Assembly: GCA_051984395.1 (NCBI GenBank)
Contig: JBPYEZ010000114.1
Span: forward strand, 1 to 17,001
Reading direction: 5' to 3'
Source: AC-9 sp051984395
GTDB taxonomy: Bacteria > Actinomycetota > Acidimicrobiia > Acidimicrobiales > AC-9
Length of the DNA stretch: 17,001 bases
The position numbers and the translations under genes were made by a program. The notes beneath the pieces are model-generated. The model did no database searches and was not told the DNA's origin. It saw only the letters and a list, made by a program, of their open reading frames with translations. Shown piece after piece: positions 8,378-14,293 of this stretch; position 1 is the first letter of the stretch, and every line of letters begins with the position of its first letter.

Positions 8378-8440
8378 CCCCCGGCCGGCCGAGACCGGGG
8401 CTACCCCCCGGGCCTTCAAGGGTTCTTGACGAGGGGGCAG

Positions 8441-9415
8441 CTATGCCGTCAGGTGGGGAACCACCTGCTCGGCGAGAAGCCACAGGTGGTCGAGGTCGGA
8501 GAGGTCGAGCACCTGGAGGTAGACAGCGTCCGCGCCCGCCTCCCCGTAGGAGCGCAACCGTTCCGCCACTTCCGCCGGGGTGCCGGTGACGCCGTTGCGA
8601 CGCAGCTCCGAGATATCTCGACCCATGGCCGTCGCCCGGCGGGCCACCTCGGCCTCGTCCGCTCCGCAGCAGACGGTCACCGCCGCCGACAGCACGATCC
8701 CAGCCGGATCTCGACCCAGCTGCTCGCTGGCCCCGCGAACTCGGTCGAACTGACGCTTGCTGTCGGCGGCCGAGTGGAACGGTACGTTGAACTCGTCGGC
8801 GTAGCCCGCGGCCAGCCGCGGTGTCCTCGTGAGTCCGCCACCACCGAGGATGATCGGCGGGTGAGGTCGTTGCACCGGTTTGGGGAGGGCGGGGCTGTCC
8901 TCGAGCGCATAGTGGCGACCCCGGAAGGAGAAGCGCTCACCCGGCGGGGTGGTCCACAGCCCGGACACCACCGCCAGCTGCTCTTCGAGCCGCTCGAAGC
9001 GCTCGCGGATAGGTGGGAACGGGATGCCGTAGGCCCGGTGCTCGCCTTCGTACCACCCCGCGCCGAGCCCGAGCTCGACCCGCCCACCGCTCATGATGTC
9101 TACCTGGGCAACACAGATCGCCAGCGGCCCGGCAAGCCGGAACGTGACGGGAGACAGCAGGGTGCCCAGCCGGATGCGACTCGTCTCCCGAGCCAGGCCG
9201 GCCAGCGTGATCCAGGCGTCCGTCGGGCCCGGCTCGCCCGTACCTCCGGTCACCCCGGGGATGTGCAGATAGTGGTCCGACCGGAAAAAGGCGTCGAATC
9301 CGCACTGCTCAGCCGTGCGGGCGAGGGTCAGCAGCTGGTCGTAGGTGGCCCCTTGCTGGGGCTCGGTGAAGATCCGTACTCGCACGACCGATCCGTTCAG
9401 CTCGGGACGGGGCAC
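8441..9415 (-). CDS. LLM-class F420-dependent oxidoreductase, Rv1855c-like
   Basis: This is a luciferase-like monooxygenase-fold protein. Members of this subgroup are thought to use coenzyme F420, but their substrates are generally unknown. Recognisable pieces are 'RIFTEPQQGATYDQLL' near the N-terminus, 'GFDAFFRSDHYL', 'LGTLLSPVTFRLAGPLA', 'MSGGRVELGLGAGWYEGEH', 'YGIPFPPIRERFERLEEQ', 'SPALPKPVQRPHPPIILGG' and 'AAGYADEFNVPF'. I chose the GTG at 9415 (324 aa) because AGGGGG stands 7 nt before it and a TANNNT hexamer lies at 9441..9436. The GTG at 9385 (314 aa) begins closer to the conserved region and is a real alternative. A start at 9553 would run across the divergent gmhB promoter and its 5' end and is unlikely. 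Confidence 0.9.
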   Translation of the reverse strand: MPRPELNGSVVRVRIFTEPQQGATYDQLLTLARTAEQCGFDAFFRSDHYLHIPGVTGGTGEPGPTDAWITLAGLARETSRIRLGTLLSPVTFRLAGPLAICVAQVDIMSGGRVELGLGAGWYEGEHRAYGIPFPPIRERFERLEEQLAVVSGLWTTPPGERFSFRGRHYALEDSPALPKPVQRPHPPIILGGGGLTRTPRLAAGYADEFNVPFHSAADSKRQFDRVRGASEQLGRDPAGIVLSAAVTVCCGADEAEVARRATAMGRDISELRRNGVTGTPAEVAERLRSYGEAGADAVYLQVLDLSDLDHLWLLAEQVVPHLTA

Positions 9416-9476
9416 GTGACGGCCCCCTGTCCGTGAGCGTACGCCGTAACCCCGTTGCGCCAGTAACGTCGGCTCG
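9416..9476. promoter_or_regulatory. Divergent promoter region between the oxidoreductase gene and gmhB
   Basis: Two divergent -10 candidates lie in about 60 bp. On the minus strand TACGCT (9441..9436) would give a short leader containing the AGGGGG ribosome binding site (9428..9423) of the oxidoreductase. On the plus strand TAACGT (9464-9469) stands exactly 7 nt before the gmhB GTG, again a leaderless layout. Convincing -35 boxes are not seen. The region marks the switch from minus-strand housekeeping genes to the polysaccharide genes. Confidence 0.45.
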
Positions 9477-10058
9477 GTGTTGGTACGGACGTTCGGCTCG
9501 GCCACCCGGCCGGTCGACGTGCAGCCCGCGCTGTTCCTCGACCGCGACGGCATCCTGAACCGGCGCGTCGCCGACGGTTACGTGCTCGATCCCGATGAGC
9601 TGGTCCTGCTCGATGGCATCATCCCCCTTCTGGTGGAGGCCATGTCGCTCGGGACGCCGATCGTGATCGTCTCGAACCAGGGCTGCATCTCGCGCGCTCT
9701 GCTCACCGAAAAGAGATTGGACGCGATCCATCGTCTGCTCGTGCGCCACCTGGCCGGCGCGGGTGTCACCGTCGAAGCCATCTACGTCTGCCCTCACCAT
9801 CCGGCCGCCGTCGACCCGGCGGACCGGTCCTGCGACTGCCGTAAACCGCTCCCCGGGCTGCTTTTGGCCGCTGCTCGAGACCTGGCTCTGGACCTGACCC
9901 GTTCGTTGTTCATCGGCGACCAGGAGTCTGATCGGCAGGCTGCCGAGGCAGCGGGCATCACCGGCGAACGCTTCCTCCTCGTGGACGGCGAGGACGTGAC
10001 CGCCCGGTTGGCCGGCGAGTTTCATCGCCTCCTGCTCCGACTGAGGGCCCCGACCTGA
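9477..10058 (+). CDS. gmhB: D-glycero-D-manno-heptose-1,7-bisphosphate 7-phosphatase (HAD family, GmhB)
   Basis: GmhB removes the 7-phosphate of heptose 1,7-bisphosphate during nucleotide-heptose synthesis. The HAD motifs are complete: 'LFLDRDGILN' with nucleophile D22 and acid/base D24, 'VIVSNQG' (motif II), 'CRKPLPG' (motif III lysine) and 'FIGDQESD' (motif IV). The GmhB-type zinc loop is present as C105-P-H107 and C119/C121 ('CPHHP' and 'CDC'), which separates it from histidinol-phosphatase-only relatives by context. The 193-residue length fits. The GTG at 9477 has no Shine-Dalgarno sequence but a TANNNT hexamer 7 nt upstream; a TTG at 9480 is also possible. gmhA and hddA within 3 kb strongly support the heptose role. 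Confidence 0.88.
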   Translation: MLVRTFGSATRPVDVQPALFLDRDGILNRRVADGYVLDPDELVLLDGIIPLLVEAMSLGTPIVIVSNQGCISRALLTEKRLDAIHRLLVRHLAGAGVTVEAIYVCPHHPAAVDPADRSCDCRKPLPGLLLAAARDLALDLTRSLFIGDQESDRQAAEAAGITGERFLLVDGEDVTARLAGEFHRLLLRLRAPT

Positions 10059-10107
10059 CCGCCGACGCGGGGCGTTCGAAACCGGAACTGTCGGCGAAAT
10101 GCGAAGT

Positions 10108-10154
10108 GCACGTCCCGTTCGGCTGCATGGAACGGGACGCGCGCCTCTGTTTTT
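10108..10154 (+). terminator. Candidate intrinsic terminator after gmhB (stem-loop plus T-run)
   Basis: CGTCCCGTTC (10111-10120) pairs perfectly with GAACGGGACG (10130-10139) around a 9-nt loop, and the stem extends to 13 pairs with one mismatch (10108-10142). Five Ts follow at 10150-10154, separated from the stem by about 7 nt, which is further than in a textbook terminator. It could end gmhB transcription. The perfect 10-bp inverted repeat could instead be an operator for the downstream gene. Confidence 0.5.
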
Positions 10155-10208
10155 GCGGCCGATGTGATCTTGCGGCTAGAAGGTGAGGCACACAGCGAGG
10201 AGGCCGGT

Positions 10209-11339
10209 GTGCTGGGGACGCTCATCGACAAGAAGCGGAGGCGTAGTCGCGTGGTCGCGTGGTCGTTCGTTCGATCGGCCTGTCTCGTGGCCGCTGGGCT
10301 GTCGATCCTTTTCGGCGGCTCGGCGGCGATGAGCGCGGCGCGTGGATCGTCGTCCCTCGTCTCGACGCGCGTTGGACTCACCTCCACATCGGCAGGTCTG
10401 CTGCCCGTTGGGACGCCATCGTCGGTCCTACCTGCCGTCCCGGGCGTTCCGGAAGGACCGCTGGGCCCCGGGCTGGCCGATCCCTCCTTTCCCGGGGGGG
10501 AGTTCCGCCAATCTGTGGGGGGCCAGGCGGTGGCCTCCAACAGCCCGCAGGTGGTCGCCAACCTCAATCGGATGATCACCCAGTACTACGACGGCGTCGG
10601 CGTCAACGAGATGCCCATATTCAATGTGTCGGCCGTCCAGCCGCGCGTACCGATCTCGGTTCGCTCCGGATGCTCCGACTTCAGGGGCTCCACTGGGCGC
10701 GAGATTCCGATCCCGGCGAGCGCCTACACCACCGACGCCGCCTTTCAGCATGACTCGGATCTCCTGATATCCCAGCCCTCCACCAACTCGATCTGGGAGC
10801 TGTGGAAGGCCACCAGAAGCTCAGACGGCTCCTGGTCCGCCTGCTGGGGGGGGAAGCTCGACCCGCAGACCTCCAACGGGGTCTTCCCTTACCCGTACGG
10901 GCTCGCAGCCAGCGGCATCAGCTACGCGGCCACGATGATCACCGAGCACGACATCGAAGGCGGATCGATCAATCACGCCATCGCCATGCAAGTGCCTATT
11001 TGCGATGGGAGTACGGCGCCGGCCGATCGCACCGACTGCGCCAGCAACCCCGGCTATCCGTCCGAGGGCACCTGGTTTCGGTTGCCGGCGTCGGTGCCCA
11101 TGCCGAGCGGGCTCACTCCCTTCGGCCGGATGGTGTTCACTGCTCTGCAGCGGTACGGAGCCGTGGTCACCGACCTGGCGGGCGGCGTGATGCTGGAGGC
11201 TGAGAGGACGCAGGACTGGGCGACGGCGGGCCGTACCGGGATCGACCCGATCCATGCCAGTTGGACCGGTGAGGCGGAGTACGCGGTTCTGGCCGGAATC
11301 CCCTGGTCAGACCTGCAGGTGATCGTTCCGCCCGCGTGA
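10209..11339 (+). CDS. Secreted protein of unknown function
   Basis: The GTG at 10209 is chosen because GAGGAGG (10197-10203) lies 5 nt upstream; an upstream GTG at 10164 would add 15 residues without such a site. The 376-residue product starts with a basic run (KKRRRSR, 8-14) and a hydrophobic stretch to about residue 41 ending in small residues, a Sec-type signal peptide or anchor. A Ser/Pro/Gly-rich linker follows. The later half looks like a folded extracellular domain: 'HDSDLLI' (about 181), 'WELWKA' (196), 'WSACWGG' (209), 'INHAIAMQVP' (254), 'EGTWFRLP' (286) and 'ALQRYGAVV' (312). Four cysteines (about 155, 212, 265, 277) could form disulfides. Similar secreted proteins exist in actinobacteria as far as I recall, but I know no function. 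Its 3' end overlaps convergent gmhA by 33 bp. A surface role tied to the glycan genes is inference. Confidence 0.85.
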   Translation: MLGTLIDKKRRRSRVVAWSFVRSACLVAAGLSILFGGSAAMSAARGSSSLVSTRVGLTSTSAGLLPVGTPSSVLPAVPGVPEGPLGPGLADPSFPGGEFRQSVGGQAVASNSPQVVANLNRMITQYYDGVGVNEMPIFNVSAVQPRVPISVRSGCSDFRGSTGREIPIPASAYTTDAAFQHDSDLLISQPSTNSIWELWKATRSSDGSWSACWGGKLDPQTSNGVFPYPYGLAASGISYAATMITEHDIEGGSINHAIAMQVPICDGSTAPADRTDCASNPGYPSEGTWFRLPASVPMPSGLTPFGRMVFTALQRYGAVVTDLAGGVMLEAERTQDWATAGRTGIDPIHASWTGEAEYAVLAGIPWSDLQVIVPPA

Positions 11340-11924
11340 GGCTGAGCCGAATCGGGCCTGCTCGACCAGCGCGAAGATGATGTGACCGCAGACGATGTGG
11401 AGCTCCTGGATCTTCGGCGTTTCCGCGGCAGGAACGGCGAGTACGTGATCGGCGCACGCCATCTGGCGCGAATCGCTTCCGGTGAGGGCCACGGTGGTGA
11501 TCCCGGCCGCTTTGGCGGCCGCGAGGGCCTGGACCACGTTCGATGACCGGCCCGAGGTCGAAATGGCGAAGAGCACGTCATTTGGCCGGCCGAGGGCTTC
11601 CACCTGCCGGGAGAACACTTCGTGGTAGCCGTAATCGTTACCCACGGCCGTGAGGGCCGAGGTGTCCACGGTGAGGGCCAGACCGGCCGCCGCCGGGCGG
11701 TCGAAGTTCTGGCGTCCGACCAGCTCGGCCGCCAGGTGCTGGGCGTCGGCCGCTGATCCGCCGTTGCCGCAGAACATGACCTTGCCGCCGCCCTCGAGCG
11801 ACTTCACGACGGCCCCCGCCACATCCGAGAGCAGTCCGGGGTATGGGTCCCGGCCGAGCCGGTCGAGTGCTTGCCGAAGCTCCGTTATCTCTCGGTGGAC
11901 GAAGGAGAGGGCGTCGAGGCTCAC
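11307..11924 (-). CDS. gmhA: Sedoheptulose 7-phosphate isomerase (GmhA)
   Basis: GmhA isomerises sedoheptulose 7-phosphate to D-glycero-D-manno-heptose 7-phosphate, the first step of nucleotide-heptose synthesis. It is a SIS-domain protein with 'FCGNGGSAADAQHLAAELVG' (51-70), 'VDTSALTAVGNDYGY', 'ISTSGRSSNV' (121-130) and 'KIQELHIVCGHIIFALVE' (171-188). H63, E67, Q173 and H181 match the zinc/active-site positions of E. coli GmhA. Length is 205 residues. The start is a GTG at 11924, without a Shine-Dalgarno sequence but with a TANNNT hexamer 6 nt upstream. It is divergent from hddA and convergent with the secreted-protein gene, whose last 33 bp it overlaps. A DiaA-type SIS protein is the main alternative; neighbouring gmhB and hddA argue for GmhA. 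Confidence 0.92.
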   Translation of the reverse strand: MSLDALSFVHREITELRQALDRLGRDPYPGLLSDVAGAVVKSLEGGGKVMFCGNGGSAADAQHLAAELVGRQNFDRPAAAGLALTVDTSALTAVGNDYGYHEVFSRQVEALGRPNDVLFAISTSGRSSNVVQALAAAKAAGITTVALTGSDSRQMACADHVLAVPAAETPKIQELHIVCGHIIFALVEQARFGSASRGRNDHLQV

Positions 11925-11957
11925 GGCCCGACGCTACCGCGGACGCCGGAACGTTCC
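11925..11957 (-). promoter_or_regulatory. Leaderless-type promoter of gmhA with a palindrome at the -35 position
   Basis: TAGCGT (11936..11931, minus strand) lies 6 nt before the GTG start. Upstream, GGAACGTTCC (11948-11957) is a perfect 10-bp palindrome, flanked by GCCGGA (11945-11950) and TCCGGC (11958-11963), which can also pair. The palindrome would be centred about 29 bp before the inferred start site, where a repressor could block RNA polymerase. Operator function is inference. Confidence 0.45.
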
Positions 11958-12236
11958 TCCGGCGGTGCCACGTGCACTTTCATGGCCTTGAACGTAATGG
12001 CAGCTCGAGAAGGCAATGGCCGTTCGCCAACCTCATGGTGGGAGCCGATTCGCTCGCGCGGGGGAAAGGACGACCCCCCAAACGTGGCATGGGTCTGCCG
12101 CGCTGCCGTGGCGAATAGGTCAGTGGACGTTCGCCGGGATCTCCAGAAGGGAACGCAGGATCCGTGAAGAGTCATCGTGGCGCGTGACCTGGCAAGCGTT
12201 GTCCGCGGGCGCATCGAGCACTGAGGGGGGTCGTCG
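11958..12236. other. Divergent intergenic region between gmhA and hddA
   Basis: This stretch between two divergent gene starts holds no gene I can support; the open frames crossing it look like shadows of its neighbours. It contains four ACGT cores (11970, 11992, 12082, 12127), the first within CACGTG, and a fifth lies in the adjoining palindrome at 11951. The hddA ribosome binding site GAGGGGGG (12223-12230) is at its right end, 6 nt before the ATG. I find no clear -10/-35 pair for hddA and no tRNA or terminator. Confidence 0.4.
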
Positions 12237-13328
12237 ATGCCGTCCAACGCCGTGGTGGCGGCCAGTCGCGAGGCCGGTCGGGACCTGCCGACCGGTACGG
12301 GTCTCGTTCGGACTTTCAAGGTGCGATCGCGGGCGCCGCTTCGACTCGGCCTGGCCGGTGGCGGGACTGACGTCTCGCCGTACTGTGAGCTCTTCGAGGG
12401 TCTCGTCCTCAACGCCACGATCGGCCGGTACTGCCATGCGACGCTGGAGCGGCGGGCCGACGACCGGGTCGAGTTCGTCGCCCCCGACCTGGAGCGGCGG
12501 TCGGACCTCGAGTCCGCCGACGCCCTCGGCATGTCTCTCCACGCCGCGGTCTACCGCCATCTGAACCAGCATTTCGCGCTGGGGGATCCGGCCCTGACGA
12601 TCACCACCTGCGCCGACGCTCCCCCCGGCTCGGGCCTGGGCTCGTCGTCCACTCTGGTAGTGGCGTTGATCGAAGGCTTCCGCGAGTACTTCTCGCTTCC
12701 GATGAGCGAGTACGAGATCGCCTCTATGGCCTTCCAGATCGAGCGCATCGACTGCGGGCTCGCCGGCGGTCGCCAGGACCAGTATGCCGCCGCTTTCGGC
12801 GGGTTCAACATGATGGAGTTCGGTGCAGAACGGGTGCTCGTGAACCCGCTGCGCTTGAAGCCGGCAATCGTGAAGGAGCTCGAAGCCTCGCTCGTCCTGT
12901 ACTGCACAGGTGCTTCGAGATCCTCTGCGGCCATCATCGCCTCACAGAGTGATCACGTCTGGGCTCGCGACCAGGAGAGGCTGGAGGCCACCCACGCTCT
13001 CAAGCGCGAGGCGATGGAGATGAAGGGCGCCCTACTGCGGGGAGACCTCACAACCGTGGCGGCGATCCTGCATGCCGGATGGCAGGCCAAGAAGCGCCTG
13101 GCCGACGGGATATCGAACGAGTCCATCGAGCAGGTGCTCAGGGTCGCCCGGCGGGGTGGAGCACTGGCCGGCAAGGTCACCGGCGCGGGCGGGGGAGGAT
13201 ACGTGATGTTCCTCGTCGAACCTGTACAGCGGCCGGCCCTCTTGCGGCACCTCGCTTCGATCGCCGGAGGTCGAGTGGAGACCGTCCATTTCGTCGAGGA
13301 GGGGGCGGCTGCATGGACGGTTCGCTGA
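12237..13328 (+). CDS. hddA: D-glycero-alpha-D-manno-heptose 7-phosphate kinase (HddA-like GHMP kinase)
   Basis: HddA phosphorylates heptose 7-phosphate at C1 to give the alpha 1,7-bisphosphate, the branch that leads to GDP-heptose. The 363-residue protein shows GHMP-kinase motifs: 'RAPLRLGLAGGGTDVSPYC' (32-50), the ATP-binding 'PPGSGLGSSS' (129-138), 'GLAGGRQDQYAAAFGGFN' (174-191) and the C-terminal 'GKVTGAGGGGYVMF'. The opening motif with GGGTDV is typical of HddA and related sugar-1-kinases. The ATG follows GAGGGGGG at 6 nt. About the first 25 residues are not conserved in my reading, so a later start is possible. It lies divergently from gmhA and 43 nt upstream of the wzz-like gene, and probably heads the polysaccharide run. 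A different GHMP sugar kinase is the alternative, made less likely by gmhA and gmhB nearby. Confidence 0.88.
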   Translation: MPSNAVVAASREAGRDLPTGTGLVRTFKVRSRAPLRLGLAGGGTDVSPYCELFEGLVLNATIGRYCHATLERRADDRVEFVAPDLERRSDLESADALGMSLHAAVYRHLNQHFALGDPALTITTCADAPPGSGLGSSSTLVVALIEGFREYFSLPMSEYEIASMAFQIERIDCGLAGGRQDQYAAAFGGFNMMEFGAERVLVNPLRLKPAIVKELEASLVLYCTGASRSSAAIIASQSDHVWARDQERLEATHALKREAMEMKGALLRGDLTTVAAILHAGWQAKKRLADGISNESIEQVLRVARRGGALAGKVTGAGGGGYVMFLVEPVQRPALLRHLASIAGGRVETVHFVEEGAAAWTVR

Positions 13329-13329
13329 G

Positions 13330-13359
13330 CAGCAGAAGAGGACGCAGCAGAAGAGGACA
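13330..13359 (+). repeat. Two-copy 15-bp tandem repeat between hddA and the wzz-like gene
   Basis: Copies at 13330-13344 and 13345-13359 match at 14 of 15 positions (CAGCAGAAGAGGACG versus the same with a final A). Each copy carries an AGAGGA core resembling a ribosome binding site, but the second core still lies about 14 nt before the wzz-like ATG, which is long for normal use. It starts 2 bp after the hddA stop. Confidence 0.7.
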
Positions 13360-13371
13360 CAGTAACCAACA

Positions 13372-14289
13372 ATGGCGACGGTCGACCTGGACGCACCGTC
13401 CCGCCTGAAGCCGGCGAGACGCCGTAGTCGAACCCTGATCGAGGCGGAGGCGGAGGGGTACATCTCCCTCGGGCGATCAGCGGTCCGGCACTGGCCGGTC
13501 CTCGCGGTCGCCATTCTGCTCGGCGTGCTCATCGGCATCGGTGCGGGGAGCGTGATCACCCCTACGTACACGGCCCGCGCCGAGGTGATCGTCGGGAAAT
13601 CGCTGAACCTGACGAACACGGCCGCCATCGCCGGATTCCCTTCCGCGGAAGCCCAGCTCGCGCAGGACTACGCCCGTCTGGCCGGGACGCCGGCATACGA
13701 GAGCGCGCTCCAAGCGAAGCTGGGCCACCCGCACCAGGGATCGACCAGCGCCACCCAAGTGGCCCAATCGCCGATGATCGACGTCTACGGGTACTCGCGT
13801 TCACAGGCTGATGCGCTCGCTCTGGCCAATGCGGCCAGCGCCGCCCTGCTGGACACGATCAACTCGGTGAACCAGCAGACCGCGAGTGCCAACCAGTCTT
13901 TGCTGAGCCAGTATCAGGCGCAGTCGGTGGTCCTCGAACAGGACCAGCAAAAGGTGTCCCAGCTGCAAGCGCAGGCCTCCGGCGCGAGCAGCGCGACCCG
14001 GAGCCGGCTGGAGCCACAGCTCGTCCAGGCGTCCGCGGCGGTGGACACCGACAGGTTCAAGCTGAACGCACTCGGTAATCAGTATGCAGCTGAGTTCAAC
14101 CCGAACATGGCGATCCAGGAAGCCGTCTATCCACTCGGCGGGGCGGCCGCCCAAGGCGGCAACCGCACCCCGCACATCGAGATCGGCGGGATCGCCGGCT
14201 TGGTCGCCGGCGTACTGCTCGGGCTGGCGATCGCCGCCTTGATGGAGGTGACGGCGGACCGCCGCTTCCGACGGGCCTTCAACCTCTGA
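13372..14289 (+). CDS. Wzz-like polysaccharide co-polymerase / chain-length determinant
   Basis: This 305-residue inner-membrane protein has the layout of polysaccharide co-polymerases: a cytoplasmic basic N-terminus, a first helix at about 42-63 ('WPVLAVAILLGVLIGIGAGS'), an extracytoplasmic domain beginning 'TPTYTARAEVIVG', a Gln/Ser-rich region likely to form coiled coil (about 165-235), and a second helix at about 271-292. No Walker A or tyrosine-rich tail is present, so it lacks the fused BY-kinase. Such proteins set the chain length made by a Wzy polymerase, and a Wzy-like gene follows 4 nt downstream. The ATG has no close Shine-Dalgarno sequence, and a tandem repeat occupies the leader. 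The family call rests on topology and the N-terminal segment rather than a catalytic motif. Confidence 0.82.
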   Translation: MATVDLDAPSRLKPARRRSRTLIEAEAEGYISLGRSAVRHWPVLAVAILLGVLIGIGAGSVITPTYTARAEVIVGKSLNLTNTAAIAGFPSAEAQLAQDYARLAGTPAYESALQAKLGHPHQGSTSATQVAQSPMIDVYGYSRSQADALALANAASAALLDTINSVNQQTASANQSLLSQYQAQSVVLEQDQQKVSQLQAQASGASSATRSRLEPQLVQASAAVDTDRFKLNALGNQYAAEFNPNMAIQEAVYPLGGAAAQGGNRTPHIEIGGIAGLVAGVLLGLAIAALMEVTADRRFRRAFNL

Positions 14290-14293
14290 GCCC

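Noticed and set aside
10065..10085. GTTCGAAAC, resembling a tRNA T-loop
   Set aside because: The flanks do not form a T-arm stem, and no acceptor or anticodon arm is found around it.
12016..12564. A 182-codon plus-strand frame overlapping the start of hddA
   Set aside because: It is out of frame with the GHMP-kinase motifs, which extend through the overlapping part, and its product is Arg/Ser/Thr-rich without a motif.
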